Under the pieces are notes generated by a model that saw only the letters and a program-made list of their open reading frames with translations, searched no databases and was not told the DNA's origin. From the NCBI GenBank assembly GCA_900751995.1, contig CAADTP010000002.1, positions 1 through 19,842 on the forward strand: a DNA stretch of 19,842 nt. Direction: 5' to 3'. The stretch comes from Lachnospiraceae bacterium. Lineage in GTDB: Bacteria > Bacillota > Clostridia > Lachnospirales > Lachnospiraceae. Position numbers and translations under genes: made by a program. This document shows, piece by piece, positions 15,430-19,842 of this stretch (its first letter is position 1; every line of letters starts with the position of its first letter).

Positions 15430-15531
15430 CTATTTTAATCCAAGAAAACTACAAACAAATCTGAAAATTGTGTATGTTTGGTCATAATCTGCTTTCTCTA
15501 ACATCTCTATGAGTTTCTTTTTGTAGTCCAT
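15430..15531 (-). CDS. 33-residue hypothetical protein
   Basis: Starts MDYKKKLIEMLEKADYDQTY and ends FVCSFLGLK, then TAG. The ATG at 15531 comes one base after the stop of the preceding 98-residue gene, and GGAGG sits about six bases upstream inside that gene, so translation is well supported. The N-terminal half is a charged helix; the C-terminal half is hydrophobic. Short proteins of this look are frequent in Firmicutes phage-type elements; function unknown. See also the in-frame continuation downstream. Confidence 0.65.
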   Translation of the reverse strand: MDYKKKLIEMLEKADYDQTYTIFRFVCSFLGLK

Positions 15532-15532
15532 G

Positions 15533-15829
15533 TTACGCCTCCGCCACTTTTGCGCTATCCTTAATTCGCTTTACCATCAAATAATTTGCAAGGTTATGTA
15601 CTCTTTTGATGTCTTCCAGGTCATTCATCATTAAAGCATCTGTAATCAACCAGAAACGCTCCTGATCCTCCTCTGATAATTCCATAAAAGCTTCATTACC
15701 GGAACAAGCTGTCTGAAAAAGTTCTGCCAGTTCATAAGTGTGCTGCAATGATCTTCTGTTCTTGTTGTTCTGAACAACTTCCATGATTGCTTCCCTGCAA
15801 GGAATCTGAGTTAATGTGCATCTTTCCAT
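15533..15829 (-). CDS. 98-residue hypothetical protein
   Basis: A soluble, mostly helical, acidic protein (for example NEAFMELSEEDQERFWLITD and then a basic LMVKRIKDSAKVAEA end). No domain recognised. The ATG at 15829 overlaps the TAA of the upstream gene (TAATG), with GGAGGG nine bases before it, a tight coupling typical of phage-type operons. Confidence 0.75.
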   Translation of the reverse strand: MERCTLTQIPCREAIMEVVQNNKNRRSLQHTYELAELFQTACSGNEAFMELSEEDQERFWLITDALMMNDLEDIKRVHNLANYLMVKRIKDSAKVAEA

Positions 15830-16173
15830 TACTCTTCACCCTCCTGTTCTTCCTCTTCTTCCGGCGGCTGCTGATTGTACACTGCCTTTACATAACTTAA
15901 AGCCCTGCTGAGACATTTATAATCAAAGATTTTCAGCGTAAAATTGATAATGTCTGTCTGCATTGTAAGAATTAATCTCTGCTGCGAACAAAACTCCCAG
16001 TCTTTTTCCAGATTGTCAGCCTCTTCCTTTGCTTCTTTTAACTGTTTCTTGAGATCCGCGATAATCTCAGTTGCAAGAGCTGTACTTACTTCTTCTGTCT
16101 CCTGTGCCGGAATACCTGTAGCCTGCATCACTTCTGTTTCTTCTAATGTTCTTAATGTTTTTTCTTTACTCAT
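15829..16173 (-). CDS. 114-residue coiled-coil hypothetical protein
   Basis: Residues about 35-65 (ATEIIADLKKQLKEAKEEAD and onward) form a predicted coiled coil, and the C-terminus is a run of Glu (PPEEEEEQEGEE). It is highly acidic, with no membrane segment and no recognised family. The ATG at 16173 has GAGGAG eight bases upstream and shares ATGA with the stop of the preceding 34-residue gene. Confidence 0.75.
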   Translation of the reverse strand: MSKEKTLRTLEETEVMQATGIPAQETEEVSTALATEIIADLKKQLKEAKEEADNLEKDWEFCSQQRLILTMQTDIINFTLKIFDYKCLSRALSYVKAVYNQQPPEEEEEQEGEE

Positions 16174-16274
16174 GCTTCATTCTCCTCTCGTTCTAATTCG
16201 TGTACATAATCACATACTTTAGCAGATATAAATCCACTCAAAAAAATTACAAGAACGTCCATTACTGATATCAT
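16170..16274 (-). CDS. 34-residue putative membrane protein
   Basis: A short gene starting MISVMDVLVIFLSGFISAKV with one hydrophobic segment (about residues 3-20), then a charged tail (HELEREENEA). The ATG at 16274 has AAAGGA eight bases upstream, and the TGA overlaps the next gene's ATG (ATGA). SD, overlap and composition together support real translation. Function unknown; perhaps a membrane anchor for a partner in the same small-gene set. Confidence 0.65.
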   Translation of the reverse strand: MISVMDVLVIFLSGFISAKVCDYVHELEREENEA

Positions 16275-16294
16275 ACTTTCGTTCCTTTCTTTTG

Positions 16295-16323
16295 TTGTCT
16301 GAGGGGAATGAGTATGTTATAAT
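16295..16323 (+). promoter_or_regulatory. Promoter of the candidate small RNA
   Basis: TTGTCT (16295-16300), 17 bases, TATAAT (16318-16323) with an extended TG one base before the -10. It points away from the minus-strand genes around it and lies in a 128-base gap. Confidence 0.65.
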
Positions 16324-16329
16324 ACGCAC

Positions 16330-16401
16330 AGCCCCTCAATTTTGATCGTTTGTCGGGTTACTTTGCCCCTATCGGAGTACCAGTCCGGTAAGGGCTTTTT
16401 T
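16330..16401 (+). ncRNA. Candidate 72-nt small RNA
   Basis: It begins about seven bases after the promoter at 16295-16323 and ends in a strong intrinsic terminator: GCCCCTATCGGA (16365-16376) with TCCGGTAAGGGC (16384-16395), 12 bp with one mismatch and one G-U, then six T. No ORF with a start and SD is inside. The 5' part is single-stranded and has CCCCUC, which could pair with G-rich Shine-Dalgarno sequences. It lies opposite the spacer of the minus-strand operon, so it might also affect those genes in cis. Confidence 0.55.
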
Positions 16402-16402
16402 A

Positions 16403-16726
16403 TTAAATTGCTTCTACCTGAGACTTTCCGAAGAAACTGGCTTTGTATGTTGCCCCATCTCCTCTACTTCCCCAGATCAGAGAACATCCGAATAATGCTG
16501 ATGCTCCATGCTTTACCTTATAACCAAGCTCTTTCCACTTAGCAAAGGTATTGGTTTCCTCCGTGATGCCTGCTGCATGTTTCGCATCTTCGATTCTCTT
16601 TGCATTGATTTCTTCTGCCTTTGCAGATAACCATGCTCTGTGAAGTGCTTCTGCAAAGCTGATATTCTTTGTCTTGCGGTAAACTTTCCATGCTTTCAAC
16701 ATGATCTTTGATAAGTTGTACTTCAT
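16403..16726 (-). CDS. 107-residue hypothetical protein
   Basis: Starts MKYNLSKIMLKAWKVYRKTK and has a basic helical first half (ALHRAWLSAKAEEINAKRIE), then a Gly/Ser/Trp-containing C-terminal part (ALFGCSLIWGSRGDGATYKA). Proteins of this look are common in Lachnospiraceae mobile elements; a nucleic-acid-binding role is possible but unproven. The ATG at 16726 is chosen over one 11 codons upstream because AAAGGAG lies nine bases before it. It is first in the minus-strand unit driven by the operator-flanked promoter at 16906-16934; its leader of about 170 bases has repeated ACAACAACAG but no recognised element. Confidence 0.75.
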   Translation of the reverse strand: MKYNLSKIMLKAWKVYRKTKNISFAEALHRAWLSAKAEEINAKRIEDAKHAAGITEETNTFAKWKELGYKVKHGASALFGCSLIWGSRGDGATYKASFFGKSQVEAI

Positions 16727-16905
16727 GTTCTGTTTCTCCTTTCTGTTGGGATTCCTCAACAGCCCCGGCAGGCTTTAAACATCTAGTTCCTCTTGAACTT
16801 CTCAATCTCTCTTATCCTGTTTCCCGGTGTTCTGTTGTTGTCTTGCTTTCCCTTTCGGTACTCCCGTCAACCTTCGCTGTTGTTGTATTCCCTTGAACTA
16901 ATCAT

Positions 16906-16934
16906 AGTATACTATGTACGTAGTTGTATGTCTA
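16906..16934 (-). promoter_or_regulatory. Minus-strand promoter of the small-gene operon
   Basis: TAGACA (16929-16934), 17 bases, TATACT (16906-16911). Operator box 1 (16911-16924) fills most of the spacer, so binding there should block RNA polymerase. Confidence 0.6.
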
Positions 16935-17022
16935 TTGACATTTTGCATAAATATGTACGTAGTTTTTCTGTATTTTTTACTATGTACACAGTTGACTTTT
17001 TGTGTTATACTATGTACATAAT
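16911..17022. promoter_or_regulatory. Four operator boxes of type ACTATGTACRTAGT
   Basis: Near-palindromic 14-base boxes at 16911-16924 (ACTATGTACGTAGT), 16950-16963 (AATATGTACGTAGT), 16979-16992 (ACTATGTACACAGT) and 17009-17022 (ACTATGTACATAAT). Start-to-start distances of 39, 29 and 30 are near whole helical turns. Box 1 covers the minus promoter spacer; boxes 3 and 4 cover the plus promoter -35 and start. The adjacent ribbon-helix-helix gene is the obvious binder, giving control of both divergent units. Confidence 0.8.
16983..17011 (+). promoter_or_regulatory. Plus-strand promoter of the RHH cargo operon
   Basis: TGTACA (16983-16988), 17 bases, TATACT (17006-17011) with an extended TG before the -10. 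Boxes 3 and 4 overlap its two ends. Confidence 0.55.
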
Positions 17023-17075
17023 AGGGAAAGTGTAAGTATTTTATTACGCCCTCTTTCCAGAAAGGAACTAATACC

Positions 17076-17264
17076 ATGAGTGAAACCAGTGCAAAAAGAA
17101 AATACGATATTGAATATGCCAAAAATAAACTTAAACGTATTCCTCTTGATGTACAAAAGGAAAAATACGAGGAAATCAAAGCCGCTGCAACTGCTGCTGG
17201 TGAATCCGTAAACGGATATATAAAAAAGGCTGTAGATCAGCGAATGGACCGCGACAATGCATAA
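17076..17264 (+). CDS. Ribbon-helix-helix (Arc/CopG-like) regulator
   Basis: 62 residues. The pattern KLKRIPLDVQKEKYEEIKAA, then AGESVNGYIKKAVDQRM, is a beta strand followed by two helices, the Arc/MetJ/CopG fold that binds DNA as dimers using the strand pair. The gene follows four palindromic boxes, so autoregulation plus control of the divergent minus-strand operon is likely. RHH proteins are often antitoxins; the 61-residue gene 19 bases downstream could be the partner. The ATG at 17076 has AAAGGA upstream. Confidence 0.85.
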   Translation: MSETSAKRKYDIEYAKNKLKRIPLDVQKEKYEEIKAAATAAGESVNGYIKKAVDQRMDRDNA

Positions 17265-17283
17265 CACGAAAGGATGTGCTACC

Positions 17284-17469
17284 ATGGCAAAACACTTATA
17301 TACCTGTGATGATATTATGAATCTGCCTGATTTTATCCGGGTGGAGCTACTTGACGGAATAATTTACACAGATGACTTTACAGATTTAGAGATTGACGAA
17401 GAAGTTTTCCAGAATCCACCATCTGAGGAGCATCACGTTACCTATCGTCTTTCTATCGTTAAAAAATAA
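17284..17469 (+). CDS. 61-residue protein resembling the N-terminus of Uma2
   Basis: Starts MAKHLYTCDDIMNLPDF and continues with VELLDGIIYTDDF and a PSEEHH motif. This matches the opening of Uma2-family proteins (PD-(D/E)xK nuclease fold), where a LPD..R.ELIDG.....SP...H pattern is usual, but Uma2 proteins are about 180 residues and this one stops before the catalytic core. It is either a decayed remnant or a minimal protein that keeps only the binding part. The ATG at 17284 (AAAGGA nine bases upstream) is preferred to the ATG at 17257, which has no SD and overlaps the RHH gene. It may form a pair with the RHH protein. Confidence 0.7.
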   Translation: MAKHLYTCDDIMNLPDFIRVELLDGIIYTDDFTDLEIDEEVFQNPPSEEHHVTYRLSIVKK

Positions 17470-17513
17470 AGCAACATCTGATATTTTACTGTTCCATTTA
17501 TTAGGAGGATTAT

Positions 17514-18557
17514 ATGAGCCTTTTTAGCAAAATCAAAAATGTTTTCAATTCATCATCCATTGATATTCCTGATGCGCAAACCATCTATTTTAAAAACGGA
17601 GAAATGTACAAAGTGTACCCCACCGATAAGGAAAGTTGGTACGATGCCAGATATCTAGTTTCAGATGGAGTAAAATATGATCTGGAGAATCTGGATGATT
17701 TAAGGTGTATTCCCATACCTGCTTTTACAAACATTGATATTATGCATGGCTACGGTATTACCGGAAGTTTAGAATATGTATTGCGCATGAAAGCTGGCAA
17801 TCTCCGTAGAAAAGGACTCCTTAAAGAATCGAATTCTATCTTGGAGCGGATTCATCTTTTTATGGGTGCAGCTGATAATGGATATCAAGAAAAAGATTTT
17901 TTAATATATTCACATCTTCTCCTAAAAGAAGGACATTTTGAAGAATCAGAAAAATATAAAGCAATTGTGCAATCTTATTTAAAAACATTAAGAGTATGCC
18001 ATAATTCCTTTTCTTTCTATAATTCTTCAAAAGATATGATGGACAAATTGCTTTTTGATTGTGGAAAATATAATACTGATTACATTTCTATGAGTGCCCA
18101 TCGTGCTTGTTGTGAGGAATGTAATAAATTGCAAGGACGAGTATACAGTATATCAGGAAAAAGCAAAATCTTTCCTAAATTGCCAGATGTAATACGCGAA
18201 ACAGGAAAAGTTCATGATGGATGTGGTCACAATTTTTCGGTCTTCTTTTACACCGGGAAAGATGATACTATTTTCGACAAAAACGGAAATAGCGTAAATG
18301 CTATAAAATCCAGTCAACGACCTTTTAAAGACGATCGTACTGCAGAAGAAAAAAAGAATTATTTAGAACATCTTGAACAATTACAGAAAGAAAAACAAAA
18401 GGATTTAGACGAAATTGAATATTACCATATATTTTATGAGCTTCCTGAAATTGCTCCAAAGTCATTCGGTGGATATCGTAGAATGAAAAATGCTCAAACA
18501 AAAAATTTTCTCAAACTCAAAGAGCAAGCAATAAAACATGGGATTTCAATAAGCTAA
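17514..18557 (+). CDS. 347-residue protein with TPR-like helices and a phage minor-head-like Cys/His domain
   Basis: An N-terminal region with short beta strands (1-75), helices of TPR-like form (about 86-165: LRRKGLLKESNSILERI, LLLKEGHFEESEKYKAI), a domain at 190-245 and a lysine-rich tail with a coiled coil (about 278-302). The 190-245 domain has His196, Cys199/200, Cys203, GRVYSISGKSKIFPKLPD, then His234, Cys237, His239 (HDGCGHNF). This resembles the C-terminal metal-binding-like part of phage minor head (MuF / minor capsid) proteins, here without head genes nearby. Base use is clearly AT-richer than neighbours, a sign of recent transfer. AGGAGG lies five bases before the ATG. Function is unknown; a defence or effector role is only a guess. 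Confidence 0.75.
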   Translation: MSLFSKIKNVFNSSSIDIPDAQTIYFKNGEMYKVYPTDKESWYDARYLVSDGVKYDLENLDDLRCIPIPAFTNIDIMHGYGITGSLEYVLRMKAGNLRRKGLLKESNSILERIHLFMGAADNGYQEKDFLIYSHLLLKEGHFEESEKYKAIVQSYLKTLRVCHNSFSFYNSSKDMMDKLLFDCGKYNTDYISMSAHRACCEECNKLQGRVYSISGKSKIFPKLPDVIRETGKVHDGCGHNFSVFFYTGKDDTIFDKNGNSVNAIKSSQRPFKDDRTAEEKKNYLEHLEQLQKEKQKDLDEIEYYHIFYELPEIAPKSFGGYRRMKNAQTKNFLKLKEQAIKHGISIS

Positions 18558-18640
18558 AACTGAATATAGTATATTTATCCAGGCAGCCAGTAGAGCGGCT
18601 GTGGTTCCCTGATCCTGAGCCTTGACAGGAGGGGATGCTT

Positions 18641-18724
18641 ATGAGCGATTACGAGATATTTATGATAATCCTGACGACAGCCAGCTTAATTGTATCTATC
18701 CTTACATACACACATAAGAAATAG
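18641..18724 (+). CDS. 27-residue type I toxin (holin-like, TxpA/Fst type)
   Basis: The peptide begins MSDYEIFMIILTTASLIVSI and ends LTYTHKK: a short acidic start, one membrane helix (about 6-24) and a basic end, the pattern of the Firmicutes putative holin-like toxin family. Such peptides insert in the membrane and stop growth when not repressed. AGGAGGGG lies upstream, but TCCTG (18613-18617) pairs with CAGGA overlapping it, hiding the ribosome site in a stem as in other type I toxins. The sense promoter is weak (TATAGT at 18565-18570 without a clear -35). A divergent-strand antisense RNA covers its 3' end, and the TAG stop is part of the shared terminator stem. Confidence 0.8.
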   Translation: MSDYEIFMIILTTASLIVSILTYTHKK

Positions 18725-18819
18725 CCGCCCTGCTCTCTGGTAAAGAATAGGCGGCTACGTCTTAAACATATATCTTGCCAGGACGGGGAACCTTGACTTC
18801 CCTTACTGGCTGTCTTGAT
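18715..18819 (-). ncRNA. Antisense RNA antitoxin of the type I system
   Basis: Predicted from the perfect promoter at 18826-18854 to a terminator whose stem is TAGCCGCC (18757-18750) with GGCGGCTA (18729-18722), followed by TTTCTT; about 105 bases. It is complementary to the end of the toxin gene and its 3' untranslated part, as RatA is to txpA. Start and end are estimates. Confidence 0.7.
18722..18757. terminator. Shared terminator stem of toxin and antisense RNAs
   Basis: TAGCCGCC (18722-18729) and GGCGGCTA (18750-18757), a perfect 8-bp stem around a 20-base loop. On the minus strand it is followed by TTTCTT, so it ends the antisense RNA; on the plus strand no T-run follows, so the toxin mRNA may read through to the 3' inverted repeat. 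Confidence 0.7.
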
Positions 18820-18825
18820 AAGTAT

Positions 18826-18854
18826 ATTATATGCCAGCTTCAGGAATTTGTCAA
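18826..18854 (-). promoter_or_regulatory. Perfect-consensus promoter of the antisense RNA
   Basis: Minus-strand TTGACA (18849-18854), exactly 17 bases, TATAAT (18826-18831): both boxes are full consensus, unlike the weak sense promoter. This predicts an excess of antitoxin RNA. Confidence 0.85.
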
Positions 18855-18877
18855 TTTACTATAAACTGCTGCCTTAT

Positions 18878-19237
18878 TCATTCTTCAATATGTTCTTCAG
18901 CTTTGTTTTTCTTTCTTAATGCTTCTTTCCCCCTCCAAACATGTCCTGTTACCTCATAAACTTTTCGCGGTGATACAATGTACGTAATCCGGCTACCGGA
19001 AAGGCTTTTTGCTGGCTTGTTGTTCTGGATAGCTACTCCAATCGGAAGCCATCCGTATACGATACCGGCTCTAATAGATGCTGCTGGAATACCAATTAGT
19101 TTGCTCGCATCAGCTACGGATATGCCCTCTGATGAGAACTCCGGCATCTGCGGTATTCCTGAGATGATTCTCGCCACTTCTGCGGCGAATTTATGTATTT
19201 CTGCGTTTTCTTTGATGTAGTCGTCAACTGCACTCAT
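18878..19237 (-). CDS. HTH / excisionase-like DNA-binding protein
   Basis: 119 residues. After a helical N-terminus (about 1-30), the segment GISVADASKLIGIPAASIRA, followed by GIVYGWLPIG, looks like a MerR/excisionase-type helix-turn-helix, and a basic tail (GKEALRKKNKAEE) follows. Proteins of this kind occur beside Rha genes in Firmicutes prophages. It might be a regulator or a directionality factor for the integrase; the sequence does not decide. The ATG at 19237 has AAAGGAG nine bases upstream, 16 bases after the rha stop, so it is in one unit with rha. Confidence 0.7.
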   Translation of the reverse strand: MSAVDDYIKENAEIHKFAAEVARIISGIPQMPEFSSEGISVADASKLIGIPAASIRAGIVYGWLPIGVAIQNNKPAKSLSGSRITYIVSPRKVYEVTGHVWRGKEALRKKNKAEEHIEE

Positions 19238-19253
19238 ATTTTGCTTCTCCTTT

Positions 19254-19842
19254 CTATACTGCTTCTAAATACGCCAAGTCTTTCACCGTCTCAAGGCGTT
19301 CCTTGCAGTCTTTATATATTTCCTGATAATGTTTCCCTCGCATAATTCCCAGATCAACCTCATGCAAAATGATATTTTCCATTAAAGACAGGTTATTAAG
19401 CTGCATCACCGTAGCTTCGTCCCTTTTATTGATTCCTGCCATTTTATTTGCCAGCCTGGAATAAGTCATGTAAAGCATTTCTGCATGGCTGCTGCCCTGT
19501 CCTTTTGCATACTCAACAAGTTTCTGGATTGTATCGGTTTCTGCCTTTCTGGTAAGCTTTCCTGCTTTTCGGGTTTCAACCCACATTTGAGTAGATTTCT
19601 CACGGATAAAGTTCTCCATCTGATTAAATGCCCGGATATACTGCAATTTCCATTCGAGGGCTTCTCTCCCAGTAAACCCCATTGCTAAAAGAGAAAAACC
19701 ATCACGATTCATATAAAATTTTCTATATGATTGCCCGTTACCAGATTTGTAAGAAGAAATCTTAAACATTATTTTCACAGCTGAATTTTCAGCAATGAGA
19801 TTATCAATACTCTGCAAAACATTTTTATGTTCTTTTCCAAAC
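19254..19842 (-). CDS. rha: Rha family phage regulatory protein (5' end beyond window)
   Basis: The visible 195 codons run to the stop at 19254; the N-terminus is cut by the window edge. The frame is open to the edge (FGKEHKNVLQSIDNL...), so the in-frame TTG at 19817 is not the start. The Rha domain is clear: HKNVLQSIDNL, then YRKFYMNRDGFSLLAMGFTG and ALEWKLQYIRAFNQME. The C-terminal part (about 100 residues, mostly helical: AEMLYMTYSRLANKMAGI) is the variable tail. Rha proteins are phage-encoded regulators known from lambdoid phages, and the family is widespread in Firmicutes prophages. It is followed 16 bases later by an HTH gene. Confidence 0.9.
   Translation of the reverse strand, partial: FGKEHKNVLQSIDNLIAENSAVKIMFKISSYKSGNGQSYRKFYMNRDGFSLLAMGFTGREALEWKLQYIRAFNQMENFIREKSTQMWVETRKAGKLTRKAETDTIQKLVEYAKGQGSSHAEMLYMTYSRLANKMAGINKRDEATVMQLNNLSLMENIILHEVDLGIMRGKHYQEIYKDCKERLETVKDLAYLEAV

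Larger units (their letters stand above)
18565..18831. repeat. Inverted duplication flanking the toxin locus
   Basis: Plus-strand 18565-18592 and minus-strand 18831-18804 match at 24 of 28 positions, covering the -10 box and the first bases of both transcripts (common core CAGCCAGTA). Shared blocks continue inward: GGTTCCC (18603-18609 and, inverted, within 18785-18792) and TCCTG (18613-18617 and, inverted, 18779-18783). A long plus-strand RNA could therefore pair its 5' and 3' ends. Confidence 0.8.
13823..19842. mobile_element. Integrase end of a prophage or integrative element (right end not in window)
   Basis: Terminal direct repeats, a tyrosine integrase, tiny packed genes, an RHH regulator with operators, a type I toxin-antitoxin locus, an HTH protein and a Rha phage regulator together mark mobile DNA. 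Rha and the minor-head-like domain point to phage ancestry; the Tn916-type integrase is also common on integrative conjugative elements. No structural, conjugation or lysis gene is in view, so the class stays open. The left boundary is between 13815 and about 13910. Confidence 0.85.

Noticed and set aside
16539..16805. 88-codon minus-strand frame over the 107-residue gene
   Set aside because: It is out of frame with the gene that has the SD, and its composition (Arg/Gln/Cys mix) looks non-coding.

Overview
The window looks like a chromosomal segment from a low-to-mid GC, Gram-positive, strictly anaerobic acetogen, most likely a Blautia-like member of the Lachnospiraceae. The reasons are a bacterial-type CODH/acetyl-CoA synthase gene cluster, AGGAGG-type ribosome binding sites, SigmaA-like promoters, the DUF512-der-plsY-gpsA gene order and Firmicutes-type mobile DNA. 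The genus is an inference from gene content; no database was searched.

Left part (1-7967, all minus strand) is the carbonyl branch of the Wood-Ljungdahl pathway. In transcription order: a histidine-rich metal-binding protein, a CooT-like nickel protein, a CooC ATPase, a terminator and a new promoter, CO dehydrogenase (acsA), a second CooC/AcsF ATPase, acetyl-CoA synthase (acsB), a structured gap with an internal promoter, and the two corrinoid iron-sulfur protein subunits (acsD, then the first 31 codons of acsC). The first three genes plus the second CooC form a nickel supply and insertion set for the two Ni enzymes AcsA (C-cluster) and AcsB (A-cluster).

Middle part (8094-13814): an intergenic region with divergent promoters, a plus-strand aldo/keto reductase with a TTG start, a bidirectional terminator, then a minus-strand housekeeping operon, DUF512 radical SAM protein - der - plsY - gpsA, whose promoter is intact at 13786-13814.

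Right part (about 13823 to the window end) is the integrase end of a mobile element (prophage or integrative element), starting 9 bp beyond the -35 box of the housekeeping promoter. It opens with two families of short direct repeats, a Tn916-type tyrosine integrase, a tightly packed series of tiny minus-strand genes (several under 40 codons), a candidate plus-strand small RNA, and a divergent control region carrying four copies of a near-palindromic operator beside a ribbon-helix-helix repressor gene. The repressor leads a short plus-strand, AT-richer cargo set: a miniature Uma2-like protein and a 347-residue protein with a phage minor-head-like Cys/His domain. After that comes a type I toxin-antitoxin locus (27-residue holin-like toxin, antisense RNA from a perfect-consensus promoter, both RNAs starting inside an inverted duplication), then an HTH protein and the 5'-truncated rha phage regulator.

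The items most worth follow-up are the convergent toxin/antisense locus with duplicated promoters (18565-18854), the RHH-operator-cargo module (16906-18557), the candidate small RNA (16330-16401), the in-frame amber before the integrase (15313-15531) and the structured leader and terminator regions inside the acs cluster.
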